Shown here piece by piece: positions 1-8,269 of a DNA stretch of 64,000 nucleotides. Location of the stretch: positions 620,001 to 684,000 of the forward strand of contig NZ_CP118100.1 of the NCBI RefSeq assembly GCF_028747645.1. The letters are read 5' to 3'. The DNA is from Microbacterium esteraromaticum (GTDB lineage Bacteria > Actinomycetota > Actinomycetes > Actinomycetales > Microbacteriaceae). The notes under the pieces were generated by a model. That model was not told where the DNA came from, searched no databases, and worked only from the letters and a program-made list of their open reading frames with translations. Numbering within the stretch: position 1 is the stretch's first letter; each line of letters begins with the position of its first letter. The position numbers and the translations under genes were made by a program.

Positions 1-294
1 CAGGGTGCTGCCGTCGGCGAAGACGGCCTCGTATCCCGCATCCGCCGCTCGCACCGTCTCGACGGTGTCGTCGTGCACCGTCACGGTCGGGTAGGCGACC
101 AGTTGGCGACGCGCGGTCGCGCGGAACTCCGTGGGCGGGGTGCCGTCGGCCGCGAGCACGTTGTGCATGTGGCGCACGTGCTCGTTGCGGTACCGGCCCG
201 AGTCGATGAGAGCGGTGGTGCGGCGCATGCGCCCGAGCGTGAGAGCCGCCTGCAGACCGGCGGGGCCGGCTCCGATGATGATGACGTCGTGCAT
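1..294 (-). CDS. NAD(P)/FAD-dependent oxidoreductase, thioredoxin-reductase-like (partial)
   Basis: Only the first 98 residues are in the window; the C-terminus lies beyond the left edge. The protein opens MHDVIIIGAGPAGLQAA, the GxGxxG dinucleotide-binding fold that holds the ADP part of FAD, followed by an LGRMRR segment typical of the small thioredoxin-reductase-like flavoproteins of Actinobacteria. Such enzymes move electrons from NAD(P)H to a small acceptor; the substrate cannot be told and the redox CxxC region is not visible. The start ATG at 294 is supported by an AGGAGG Shine-Dalgarno sequence about 8 bases upstream. It is transcribed away from a MerR regulator, which probably controls it through the promoter at 335-365. 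Confidence 0.85.
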   Translation of the reverse strand, partial: MHDVIIIGAGPAGLQAALTLGRMRRTTALIDSGRYRNEHVRHMHNVLAADGTPPTEFRATARRQLVAYPTVTVHDDTVETVRAADAGYEAVFADGSTL

Positions 295-334
295 TCTTCT
301 TCCTCCTGAGGGTGCGGTCCTTGCGTTCCTCACG

Positions 335-365
335 AGTGTGTGACTTCATGTTGACATGAAGTCAA
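335..365 (-). promoter_or_regulatory. MerR-type promoter with 19-base spacer and operator
   Basis: On the minus strand a -35 TTGACT (360-365) and a -10 CACACT (335-340) are separated by 19 bases, the overlong spacer typical of MerR-activated promoters. A perfect 10-base inverted repeat, TGACTTCATG and CATGAAGTCA around a 4-base centre (341-364), fills the spacer, as in known MerR operators. It serves the flavoprotein gene at 294. The same palindrome covers the start codon of the merR gene (ATG 356), so binding should also block regulator expression. The -10 is weak, as expected if activation is needed. Confidence 0.7.
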
Positions 366-766
366 GCGACCGGCATCCGTGGTCGATCGGCGACGTCGCC
401 GAGCGGTTCGAGCTGCCCACCCACGTGCTGCGGCACTGGGAATCCATGGGGTTGCTGACGCCGCCCCGCGACAGCGGCGGGCGGCGGCGCTACGGCGAGG
501 ACGACATCGTGCGCGTCGCGGTGATCCTGCGCAGCAAGGCCGCGGGCATGAGCCTCGATCAGATCGTCCACCTGCTCGAGCGCGACATGACCGGTCGCCA
601 CGAGGTGCTGCACGCCCACCTGGACGATCTCGATCGGCGCATGGCCGAGATGCGGCACTCGAAGGCGATGACCGAGCACGCCCTGCGCTGCACCGCGCAC
701 GACATCGCAGCCTGTCCGCGCTTCCGCGCCGAGGTCTCGGACATCATCGGAGACCTGCCCCGCTGA
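356..766 (+). CDS. MerR family transcriptional regulator
   Basis: A 136-residue MerR protein. The N-terminal winged helix-turn-helix is clear (WSIGDVAERFELPTHVLRHW, residues about 8-27, then GGRRRYGEDDI), followed by a dimerisation helix at about 80-105. The C-terminus is short and holds two cysteines (LRC and AACPRF), but no metal-binding pattern I can assign, so the inducer is unknown. MerR proteins twist over-spaced promoters to activate them. The ATG at 356 lies inside the operator palindrome and has no Shine-Dalgarno sequence, so the message may be leaderless or the true start may differ. Likely target: the divergent flavoprotein gene. Confidence 0.88.
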   Translation: MKSSDRHPWSIGDVAERFELPTHVLRHWESMGLLTPPRDSGGRRRYGEDDIVRVAVILRSKAAGMSLDQIVHLLERDMTGRHEVLHAHLDDLDRRMAEMRHSKAMTEHALRCTAHDIAACPRFRAEVSDIIGDLPR

Positions 767-814
767 CCGCTCGCACGGGGCCGCGCATGTCAGAGCGCGC
801 ATAGGAAACGTGCG

Positions 815-830
815 TACGATTCCCAGCGTG
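815..830 (+). promoter_or_regulatory. leaderless -10 element (TACGAT) for tlpA
   Basis: TACGAT at 815-820 is followed by 7 bases and a GTG start at 828. This spacing puts transcription start on the start codon. It favours GTG 828 over the in-frame GTG at 810, which lacks a suitable signal. Confidence 0.5.
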
Positions 831-1466
831 TCATCTCGTGTTCCTTCTTCTCGTGGTGCCCGCAGCCGACGTTCTGTGAAGGTCGCGGCCGCGGCGATCG
901 CCGCAGCACTGGCCGTCGGCCTCAGCGCGTGCTCGACCGATGACCCCGCCGCCGAGGCGTTCCGCAACGGCGACGAGAAGGCCTACACCTCGGCCGACTT
1001 CCGCACGCAGGAGATCCCACCCGCCGACCGTGGCGAGCCGGTCGAGTTCGGTGGCGTGACCGAGAACGGTGAGGAGTTCTCGAGCGCCGACATCAGCGGC
1101 CAGGTCGCCGTGGTCAACTTCTGGTACGCCGGGTGCGGCCCGTGCCGCCTCGAGGCTCCCGATCTGGAAGCCGTCTGGCAGATGCACCAGAAAGACGACG
1201 TCGCCTTCGTCGGCGTCAACATCTACGACCAGCCCGCCACGGCACTCGCGTTCGCCGAGACCTACGGCATCACCTACCCCAGCCTGATCGATGCGACCAC
1301 CGGCGAGGCCAAACTGGCCTTCGCTCAGGTGACGCCCATCCAGGCGCCTCCGACCACCCTCGTGCTCGACAAGCAAGGACGCGTCGCAGCACGCATCATC
1401 GGACCGATCGACGGAACCTCGATCCTGTCAACGATGATCAAGGACGTGCTGAAGGAGGAGGCGTGA
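828..1466 (+). CDS. TlpA/ResA-like thiol-disulfide oxidoreductase lipoprotein
   Basis: A 212-residue exported lipoprotein: an Arg-rich start, hydrophobic stretch at about 17-31 and lipobox LSAC with the lipidated Cys at residue 35. The thioredoxin fold carries WYAGCGPC (active-site CGPC near 103-106) and a cis-Pro region (QAPPTTLVLD). ResA/TlpA proteins keep apocytochrome c haem-binding cysteines reduced outside the membrane. It heads the cytochrome c maturation operon: its TGA overlaps the GTG of ccdA, its likely electron donor, followed by resB and ccsB. An alternative GTG at 810 would add six residues; the -10 placement favours 828. Confidence 0.9.
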   Translation: MSSRVPSSRGARSRRSVKVAAAAIAAALAVGLSACSTDDPAAEAFRNGDEKAYTSADFRTQEIPPADRGEPVEFGGVTENGEEFSSADISGQVAVVNFWYAGCGPCRLEAPDLEAVWQMHQKDDVAFVGVNIYDQPATALAFAETYGITYPSLIDATTGEAKLAFAQVTPIQAPPTTLVLDKQGRVAARIIGPIDGTSILSTMIKDVLKEEA

Positions 1467-2227
1467 GCCCCGAAGCCGTCATCGGCGCCGGCGCTCTCTG
1501 GCTCGCGATCCCGCTGGCGATGCTTGCCGGGCTCGTCTCCTTCGTCTCACCCTGCGTGCTGCCCCTCGTGCCCGGCTACCTCGGGTTCATCGGTGGCGCC
1601 GCAGGCGCCGCCACGACCTCCGCAGAGGGCACGCAGACCCAGACCACGACGCGTCGGCGGATGCTGCTGGGTGTGCTGCTGTTCATCGCCGGCTTCACGG
1701 TCGTGTTCGTCGCCATCACCGCGCTGAGCGGCACGTTCGGGGCGTTCGTGTTGCAGTGGTCGGGACTGATCACGCAGATCCTCGGCGTGTTGATCATCAT
1801 CATGGGGCTGGTCTTTCTCGGCTTCTTCGGCTTCGCCCAGCGTGAGATGCGGATGCAGGTGAAGTCCAGCACCGGACTCATCGGCGCACCGCTGCTGGGT
1901 GTCGCTCTGGGCCTCAGCTGGGCGCCCTGCATGGGGCCGACCCTGACGGCGATCGTGGCACTGTCGTTCAACATGGGCACGCCGTGGCGGGCATCCCTGC
2001 TCGGCGTCGCCTATTCGCTCGGGCTGGGTATCCCGTTCCTGCTGCTTGCGCTCGGCTTCGGCTGGGCGACCCGCGCGGTCGGCTTCGTGCGCCGCCACAT
2101 CCGCACCGTCAACATCATCGGCGGCGTGCTGCTGATCGTGCTCGGCGTGCTCATGGCGACCGGCATCTGGACCGAGATCATGTCGAGACTGACGGCGGTG
2201 ATGGCCAGTGTCATCCTCCCCATCTGA
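1463..2227 (+). CDS. ccdA: Cytochrome c biogenesis transmembrane protein CcdA
   Basis: A 254-residue membrane protein with about six hydrophobic segments. CcdA carries electrons from cytoplasmic thioredoxin across the membrane to extracytoplasmic thiol oxidoreductases. The two conserved cysteines are visible in FVSPCVLPLVPGY (Cys31) and in LSWAPCMGP (near residue 156), the paired motifs of the CcdA/DsbD family. A hydrophilic loop of about 15 residues after the first segment is rich in Thr and Gln. The start is GTG 1463, overlapping the stop of the tlpA-like gene (GTGA), with GGAGGAGG just upstream; reading further upstream in this frame gives only Arg-rich shadow sequence. Confidence 0.95.
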   Translation: MSPEAVIGAGALWLAIPLAMLAGLVSFVSPCVLPLVPGYLGFIGGAAGAATTSAEGTQTQTTTRRRMLLGVLLFIAGFTVVFVAITALSGTFGAFVLQWSGLITQILGVLIIIMGLVFLGFFGFAQREMRMQVKSSTGLIGAPLLGVALGLSWAPCMGPTLTAIVALSFNMGTPWRASLLGVAYSLGLGIPFLLLALGFGWATRAVGFVRRHIRTVNIIGGVLLIVLGVLMATGIWTEIMSRLTAVMASVILPI

Positions 2228-2258
2228 CCCGACCCCGCCCGAGAAGAAGGGACCCCGC

Positions 2259-3968
2259 GTGGACCGCACCGGCACGTCTGCCGCCACCGACCCACGGCGC
2301 CCGTCCGACCACATCGGCGCGGAACAGCCCGACAGTGACATCGCCCAGCCGAAGCTCGGGCCGATGGGATGGCTGCGCTGGGGATGGCGGCAGCTGACGT
2401 CGATGCGCGTCGCGCTGATCCTGCTGCTGGCGCTGGCGATCGCGGCGATTCCGGGCTCGATCTTCCCGCAGCGCGGTGCCGACCCGAACGGTGTGGTGCA
2501 GTACCGGCAGAACAACCCCGAACTGTTCCCGATCCTCGACGGGCTCAGCCTGTTCGATGTCTACTCGTCGCCCTGGTTCTCGGCGATCTACCTGCTGCTG
2601 TTCATCTCGCTGATCGGATGCGTGCTGCCGCGCATCAAGCATCACGCCAAGGCGCTGCGCACGCAGCCGCCGCGCACCCCTGCCCGACTGTCGCGGCTCG
2701 ATGACCACCGCTCGGTGCAGCGCGAGACGACCGACCCCGAGACCGAGGCTCCGGCGGCCATCGACGTCGCCGAGAAGCAGCTGAAGTCCCTCGGCTACCG
2801 CGTCGCCCGTTACGACCGGGGCAACACCTGGTCGGTGTCGGCCGAGCGCGGCTACTGGCGCGAGACCGGCAACCTGATCTTCCACATCGCGCTGGTGGGC
2901 GTGCTGATCACCGTCGGCATCGGCAGCGGCTACGCCTACACCGGCCAGAAGGTCGTCATCGAGGGGTCGAGTTACGTCAACACGCTGATCGACTACAACT
3001 CGATCGACCGGGGTCGCCTGGTCGCAGACGACGCCTTCAACCCGTACGCGATCACCCTTGACAGCTTCGACGTCACGTACGAGGACTTCGGCCAGCCCGG
3101 CGCCGGCCAGGCCGGCAACTTCGCCGCCAACGTTTCGGTGCAGCACACCGACGGCTCGACCAGCGACGGCAAGATCCAGGTCAACCACCCGCTGCACGTC
3201 GAGGGCGACAGCGTGTACCTGCTGGGCAACGGGTACGCCCCGACGATCACGGTGCGCAACGCCGAGGGCGTGGCGGTACTCAGCCAGCCGGTCGAGTTCC
3301 TGCCGCAGGACAGCGCGATGACCTCACTCGGCGTCGTGAAGATCACCGACGGCATGCCCGAACAGCTCGGCATGATCGGATTCCTGTACCCGACCGTGGT
3401 CGAGCTCGACTCGGGTGCGTACGCGTCAGCCCACGGTGCGCTGAACCTGCCGCTGCTCACGCTCGACGTGTACCAGGGCGACCTCGGCATCGACGGCGGC
3501 CGGCCCGTCTCGGTGTTCGAACTCGACACCGACGGCCTCGACAAGCTCAACGGACGCGGCACCGACGTCGCCTCGATCGAACTGCAGCCGGGCGAGACCG
3601 CCGATCTGCCGAACGGTCTCGGCACCGTCACCTTCGAAGACGCCTCGCCCGCCGACGCGAACGGATCGCTGGAGTCGGTCAAGCGCTACGTGTCGCTGCA
3701 GATCCACCACGACGCCTCGGCCGTGTGGGTGCTGGTCTTCTCGATGCTCGCTCTGGGCGGACTGGGTCTCGCCCTGTTCGTGCCCCGCCGCCGCATGTGG
3801 GTCAAGGCGACAGCATCCGACAGCGACAGCATCCACCTCGAGTACGCCGGGCTCGCGCGCGGCGAAGACCCCACCTTGGCCGCTGCCGTGGACGACCTCG
3901 TCCGCGGTCACGAGCGGCTGCTCGACGGGACCGCGCCGCAGCGCGGGACCTCCGTGAAGGGAGCATGA
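2259..3968 (+). CDS. resB: Cytochrome c biogenesis protein ResB
   Basis: A protein of about 569 residues that with CcsB/CcsA forms the System II haem lyase, attaching haem to apocytochrome c outside the membrane. There are hydrophobic segments near the N-terminus (MRVALILLLALAIAAIPGS), at SAIYLLLFISLIGCVLPRI, at GNLIFHIALVGVLITVGIGSG and near the C-terminus, with a large extracytoplasmic domain between the last two, the ResB layout. A GTG at 2259 has AGAAGG 8 bases upstream; an upstream in-frame GTG at 2208, overlapping ccdA, would add 17 residues with a weaker site. The next gene starts two bases after the stop. Confidence 0.93.
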   Translation: MDRTGTSAATDPRRPSDHIGAEQPDSDIAQPKLGPMGWLRWGWRQLTSMRVALILLLALAIAAIPGSIFPQRGADPNGVVQYRQNNPELFPILDGLSLFDVYSSPWFSAIYLLLFISLIGCVLPRIKHHAKALRTQPPRTPARLSRLDDHRSVQRETTDPETEAPAAIDVAEKQLKSLGYRVARYDRGNTWSVSAERGYWRETGNLIFHIALVGVLITVGIGSGYAYTGQKVVIEGSSYVNTLIDYNSIDRGRLVADDAFNPYAITLDSFDVTYEDFGQPGAGQAGNFAANVSVQHTDGSTSDGKIQVNHPLHVEGDSVYLLGNGYAPTITVRNAEGVAVLSQPVEFLPQDSAMTSLGVVKITDGMPEQLGMIGFLYPTVVELDSGAYASAHGALNLPLLTLDVYQGDLGIDGGRPVSVFELDTDGLDKLNGRGTDVASIELQPGETADLPNGLGTVTFEDASPADANGSLESVKRYVSLQIHHDASAVWVLVFSMLALGGLGLALFVPRRRMWVKATASDSDSIHLEYAGLARGEDPTLAAAVDDLVRGHERLLDGTAPQRGTSVKGA

Positions 3969-3969
3969 C

Positions 3970-4947
3970 ATGCCCGATCTCGATTCCCTCTCGATCCTGA
4001 CGCTGTGGACGGCGATCGCGATCTACGCGGCGTCGTTCGTCGCCTACGCCTTCGACCTCGCGAAGCGGTCGTCGGCGAGCGACCAGGCGAAGACGAAGGC
4101 GCTCGTCGGCGCCGGTGGGGGAGAGCCGGATGCCGTCGCCTCGACCTCCGGCGGCGCCGCCGACGCTTCGCCCGCCCGCAAGCGCTACGTCTTCGGCCGG
4201 ATCGGCACCTCGCTCGCGGTGCTCGGCTGGTTGTTCCACCTGACGGCGACGCTCACGCGCGGTTTCGCGGCCGGACGCGTGCCGTGGGCGAACCTCTACG
4301 AGTTCGCGATGGTCGGCACGCTGCTGATCATGGCGGTCTACCTGCTGATGCTGCTGCGTATCGACCTGAGCTTCCTGGGCAGCTTCATCTCGGGGCTCGT
4401 GCTCGTGCTGTTGGGCGCTGCCGCGGCGAACTTCTACACCGAGGTCACGCCGCTGGTCGATCCGCTGAAGTCGATCTGGCTGGTCATCCACGTGTTCGTC
4501 GCTTCGCTGTCGACGGCGCTGTTCGCCCTCGCCTTCGCTCTCTCAGTGCTGCAGCTGATGCAGGCGCGTCGTGAGCGCAAGGTCGCCGAAGCCGCCCAGA
4601 AGACCGGCCCCGGCTTCTTGCGCACACTGCCCGAGGCCTCGCGCCTCGAGAACATGGCGTACCACTTCACGGTGGTCGGGTTCATCTTCTGGACCTTCAC
4701 GCTCATCGCCGGCGCGATCTGGGCACAGGACGCGTGGGGTCGCTACTGGGGCTTCGACGTGAAGGAGACCTGGACCTTCATCATCTGGGTGCTCTACGCC
4801 GGCTACATCCACGCGCGCGCGACGCGCGGGTGGCGCGGCACCCCATCGGCATGGCTGTCGATCACCGGCTTCGCCGCCGTGATCTTCAACTTCACCATCG
4901 TGAACGTCTTCTTCAAGGGCCTGCACGCGTACTCCGGCCTGAGCTGA
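3970..4947 (+). CDS. ccsB: Cytochrome c haem lyase subunit CcsB/CcsA
   Basis: A 325-residue multi-pass protein, last gene of the tlpA-ccdA-resB-ccsB operon. It carries the tryptophan-rich haem-handling WWD motif (WGRYWGFDVKETWTF, about residues 255-269) between hydrophobic segments, the defining feature of the CcmC/CcmF/CcsA family. CcsB and ResB together export haem and ligate it to CxxCH sites. An N-terminal membrane segment precedes a soluble Gly/Ser/Ala-rich insert at about 38-72, as in actinobacterial CcsB. The ATG at 3970 comes two bases after the resB stop, with GGGAGC upstream. Confidence 0.94.
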   Translation: MPDLDSLSILTLWTAIAIYAASFVAYAFDLAKRSSASDQAKTKALVGAGGGEPDAVASTSGGAADASPARKRYVFGRIGTSLAVLGWLFHLTATLTRGFAAGRVPWANLYEFAMVGTLLIMAVYLLMLLRIDLSFLGSFISGLVLVLLGAAAANFYTEVTPLVDPLKSIWLVIHVFVASLSTALFALAFALSVLQLMQARRERKVAEAAQKTGPGFLRTLPEASRLENMAYHFTVVGFIFWTFTLIAGAIWAQDAWGRYWGFDVKETWTFIIWVLYAGYIHARATRGWRGTPSAWLSITGFAAVIFNFTIVNVFFKGLHAYSGLS

Positions 4948-5005
4948 GGCGCCTGGGCGGGTCGCGCGCAGCAGCGCAGCGCAGCGCCGCGCCGCCAGCC
5001 GCGCC

Positions 5006-5086
5006 GCACGAGAACAGGCTCGTTCCCCAGAACAGGATGATTTCCGCGGATTCATCCTGTTCTCAGGATGTGTCCTGTTCTCGTGC
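5006..5086. repeat. Intergenic inverted-repeat element, family C copy 1
   Basis: Four copies of AGAACAGG occur as two forward boxes (5011, 5029) and two inverted boxes (CCTGTTCT near 5056 and 5074). The outer arms are a perfect 13-base pair, GCACGAGAACAGG and CCTGTTCTCGTGC; the inner arms extend to AGAACAGGATGA/TCATCCTGTTCT around the palindrome TCCGCGGA. It lies between the convergent ends of ccsB and the AceE-like gene, where it could also end transcription in both directions. A related element sits at 45732-45804. Confidence 0.85.
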
Positions 5087-5132
5087 GCGCAGACAGCCAG
5101 CGCGCCCGGCCCGTCGGCTCGGCGAGCGGGGT

Positions 5133-7484
5133 TCAGGCGGTCAGATCGAGCGCAGCGCGCACGATGCTGTCGGCGTCGATGCCGTGGTAGCGGTAGACAT
5201 CGGCGAGGTCACCGGCCTGTCCGAACCGGCTGACACCGAGGTGGCGAGCCGGCACACCGTGGATGCCGGCGAGGAACGCCAGGGCGTGCGGATGCCCGTC
5301 GAGCACGGTCACCATCGGCCGGGCCCGCTCCCGCGGAAGGGCCTGGTCGAGGATCCAGTCGGAGCCCTCGTGATGACCGCCGCGTGCCTGCACGGCGTCG
5401 AACAACAGGCCCGGGCTGGTGACGCACACGATGTCACTCGTCACGCCCAGAGCAGACAGGCGGTCTGCGGCTTCGATCGCGTCGGGCAACATGGCTCCCA
5501 TGGCGACGATCGTCACGGCCGGATCGGCGGCGCTGCGCAGGCGATAGCCGCCCGCGAGCACCTGGCGCCGACGACGCTCACGCGCGGCCGGATCGGTGGG
5601 AACGGCCGCGAGTGACTGGTCGACGGGCTTGGTCGACAGGCGCAGATAGGCCGACTTGCCTGCGGGCCGGGCCATCTGCGACATGGCGGCCAGCAGCATC
5701 CACTCCACCTCCAGCATGAACGCGGGCTCGTAGCTCAGCAGTTCGGGCTGCTCGATGCCGATCGAGGGCGTCTTGATCGACTGGTGCGCACCGCCCTCGG
5801 CGGCGAGTGAGACGCCCGACGGGGTGCCGATCAGAATGGACTGGCCACCGGCGTACATGCCGTACGACCAAGGCTCCAGCGCCCGTTCGACGAAGGGGTC
5901 GTACAGCACACCGATCGGGAAGAGCGGCTGCCCCCAGCGGCTCCAGGTGGCGCCCAACTCGCTGATCAGACCGACGAGGTTGACCTCGGCGATGCCCAGC
6001 TCGATGTGCTGCCCGCTGGGCCTCTCGCGCCAGTGCATGATCGTCTCGGGGTCGTCGGCGAACCAGTTCTGCCGGTCGTCGGGTGACCACACGCCGGCCT
6101 TGTTCAGCCAGCCTGCGAGATTGGTGCTGCTGGACACATCCGGGCTCGCGGTGACGACGCGGCGCGCCACCTCGGGGGCCGAGCGGGTGAGATCGAGCAG
6201 CACGCGACCGAGGGCGGCCTGCGTCGTGCCCGAGCCCGACGGAGTACGGCCGAAGTCGGCGGGAACGGCCGGCGGAGCAGCATCCGCCACCGGCTCGCGC
6301 CGCAGGCGCGCAGCGGTCTGCGCGCACAGCGCGCCCTCGGCGGTGGTCTCACCGAACCGTTGCCACGGCGCGCCCGGATCCATGCCGATCTCGGCGGCGA
6401 GCTGCGCGTACTGCTCGACGGTCAGCAGCGAGGAGTGGTTCTGCGGATGCCCGGCCGTGGGCAGCCCGTTGCCCTTGATCGTGTAGGCGATGATCACGGT
6501 CGGACGAGTGTCGTCGATCTGCGCGAACGCCGCGCGCAGCGCCGCCAGGTCGTGCCCACCGAGGTTGCGGATCGTCCGCAGCAGTTCATCGTCATCGAGC
6601 GTGTCGAGCAGGGCGCGGATGGCGGATGCTGTGGCATCCGCCCCGGGCAGGCGGTGCCGCAGCTCACCGGCGTCGCAGCGCAGCAGACGCTGGTACTCGG
6701 CGTTGGGCATATCGAGGATCCGCGCCCGCAGAGCCTCGCCACCGGGGCGTGCGAAGACGGCCTCCAGACGGGCGCCGAACGGCACCGTGAGCACCTGCCA
6801 GCCGGCCGCGCCGAACATGCGCTCGAGCTTGCCCGCGGCGATGTTCGGCACCACCCTGTCGAGCGACTGTCGGTTGAGGTCGACGATCCACACCAGCTCG
6901 CCGAGATCGGGCACGTGCGGATCGAGCAGCGCCTCCCATACGGCGCCCTCGTCGAGTTCGGCATCGCCTACCAGCGAGTACTGCCGTCCGGCGTGGCCGC
7001 TGCCCGAGAGCGTCGCGGCGTAGCGCCGCGAGATCGCACCCCAGATCGGCGCGGTCGCCCCGACGCCGACCGATCCGGTCGAGTAGTCGACGGTGTCGGG
7101 ATCCTTCGAGCGGCTCGGGTAACTCTGGATGCCGCCGAACTGCCGCAGCGTCGTCATCTGCGTCTCGTCGAGCTCGCCCAGCAGGTAGTTGATCGCGTGC
7201 AGCACGGGTGAGGCGTGCGGCTTGACCGACACGCGGTCCTCGGCGCGCAACTGGTCGAACCAGAGGGCCGTCATGATGGTCGCGATCGAGGCGCTGGAGG
7301 CCTGATGTCCGCCGACTTTGAGACCCGACGGGTTCGGGCGCACGCGATTGGCGTGGTGGATCATCGACGTCGCCAGCCACAGCACGCGCTGCTCGATCGC
7401 GGCGAGGGTGGTCAGGTCGTCACCGGCGATGGCCATGGACGGGGCGTTGATGCCCGCGGCGAGGGTGGTAAGCGAAGGAGTCAT
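5133..7484 (-). CDS. AceE-like thiamine-dependent 2-oxoacid dehydrogenase E1 (MdeB-like)
   Basis: A 783-residue transketolase-superfamily protein of the single-chain E1 type. The thiamine diphosphate/Mg site shows as GDAELDEGAVWEA followed about 25 residues later by IVDLNRQSLD, close to the AceE pattern. N-terminal HANRVRPNPSGLKVGGHQAS and the C-terminal RFGQAGDLADVY region also match AceE. It is shorter than classical AceE (near 900). No E2/E3 genes are adjacent. A divergent Lrp/AsnC regulator recalls the Pseudomonas mdeR-mdeB arrangement, where an E1 homologue acts on 2-oxobutyrate from methionine; that role here is inference. ATG 7484 has an AGAGGA site upstream. Confidence 0.85.
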   Translation of the reverse strand: MTPSLTTLAAGINAPSMAIAGDDLTTLAAIEQRVLWLATSMIHHANRVRPNPSGLKVGGHQASSASIATIMTALWFDQLRAEDRVSVKPHASPVLHAINYLLGELDETQMTTLRQFGGIQSYPSRSKDPDTVDYSTGSVGVGATAPIWGAISRRYAATLSGSGHAGRQYSLVGDAELDEGAVWEALLDPHVPDLGELVWIVDLNRQSLDRVVPNIAAGKLERMFGAAGWQVLTVPFGARLEAVFARPGGEALRARILDMPNAEYQRLLRCDAGELRHRLPGADATASAIRALLDTLDDDELLRTIRNLGGHDLAALRAAFAQIDDTRPTVIIAYTIKGNGLPTAGHPQNHSSLLTVEQYAQLAAEIGMDPGAPWQRFGETTAEGALCAQTAARLRREPVADAAPPAVPADFGRTPSGSGTTQAALGRVLLDLTRSAPEVARRVVTASPDVSSSTNLAGWLNKAGVWSPDDRQNWFADDPETIMHWRERPSGQHIELGIAEVNLVGLISELGATWSRWGQPLFPIGVLYDPFVERALEPWSYGMYAGGQSILIGTPSGVSLAAEGGAHQSIKTPSIGIEQPELLSYEPAFMLEVEWMLLAAMSQMARPAGKSAYLRLSTKPVDQSLAAVPTDPAARERRRRQVLAGGYRLRSAADPAVTIVAMGAMLPDAIEAADRLSALGVTSDIVCVTSPGLLFDAVQARGGHHEGSDWILDQALPRERARPMVTVLDGHPHALAFLAGIHGVPARHLGVSRFGQAGDLADVYRYHGIDADSIVRAALDLTA

Positions 7485-7667
7485 GGGGCGGTTCCTCTGG
7501 TGGGCGGCACCACGTCATTGCGGTGCCGAGTCGCGCTGAGACCCTGGTGAGGTCGTCCTGCCCGGTCGTGCGGGTGGCTGCGGGGCAGGCGGGGAGTATG
7601 CAGATGGTGCTGTCATTGGATCAGGTGTGAACGACGTGCACAATAGAGACGATCGCAGTTGATCAGA

Positions 7668-7686
7668 ACGGGCAATTCTTGCCCGT
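7668..7686. promoter_or_regulatory. Candidate Lrp/AsnC operator
   Basis: A perfect inverted repeat, ACGGGCAA and TTGCCCGT around TTC, lies 24 bases upstream of the regulator start codon in the 225-base gap shared with the AceE-like gene. It is the only strong palindrome there. Assignment to the neighbouring Lrp protein is inference. Confidence 0.5.
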
Positions 7687-7709
7687 CGAGAGTGAAAGGC
7701 GTGATCACG

Positions 7710-8171
7710 ATGGCACGCACCGGCCTCGCCGACCGCACCGACCGACGTCTGCTTCGAGAGCTCATCCGCACCCCCGCGGCGACCATCGTCGCCCTGGCAG
7801 AGGCGACCGGACTGGCGCGCAACACCGTCCGCGCCCGGCTGGCGCGCTACGACCAGGACGGCACCGTGCGGTCGTTCCAGCGACGCATCGATCCCGGCGT
7901 ACTCGGCTACCCGCTGAGCGCTTACATCGTCACCAGCGTCACTCAGCGCAAGCTCGATCGCGTCGGCGAATCACTCGCGGCGATCCCCGAGGTCGTCGAG
8001 GTGCTGGGGCTGTCGGGCATCACCGATCTGATGATCCGTGTGGTCGCCCGCGACGCCGACGATCTCTATCGCGTCGCCGGGCGCATCCTCGATGTCGACG
8101 GCGTCAAGCGCACGACGACCGGACTGGTGATGCGCGAGATGGTGCCGTACCGCATCGAGCAACTGCTCTGA
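7710..8171 (+). CDS. Lrp/AsnC family transcriptional regulator
   Basis: A 153-residue protein with an N-terminal helix-turn-helix (residues about 8-55; ATIVALAEATGLARNTVRAR) and a C-terminal RAM/AsnC ligand-binding domain (about 65-150; VVEVLGLSGITDLMIRVVA). Lrp proteins form octamers that bind amino acids or 2-oxoacids and often control a divergent catabolic gene, here the AceE-like enzyme. The start ATG 7710 is preferred because it begins the conserved protein and has GAAAGG upstream; the frame stays open further upstream (7659), but that part overlaps the candidate operator. Codon use is like the neighbours. Confidence 0.9.
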   Translation: MARTGLADRTDRRLLRELIRTPAATIVALAEATGLARNTVRARLARYDQDGTVRSFQRRIDPGVLGYPLSAYIVTSVTQRKLDRVGESLAAIPEVVEVLGLSGITDLMIRVVARDADDLYRVAGRILDVDGVKRTTTGLVMREMVPYRIEQLL

Positions 8172-8227
8172 GCAGTCCGGTGGGACCGCGCTACCGATCC
8201 GCGGCGCTGGTCGGCGTCACCCATCCG

Positions 8228-8264
8228 CGTCACCGGGCGGTGCGGCAGGCGCCGCCCGGTGACG
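8228..8264. terminator. Bidirectional hairpin between convergent genes
   Basis: Perfect 13-base arms, CGTCACCGGGCGG and CCGCCCGGTGACG, with an 11-base loop, lie between the lrp stop (8171) and the stop of the YhgE/Pip gene (8270). No T-tract follows; actinobacterial hairpins often lack one. Confidence 0.65.
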
Positions 8265-8269
8265 TCGGA

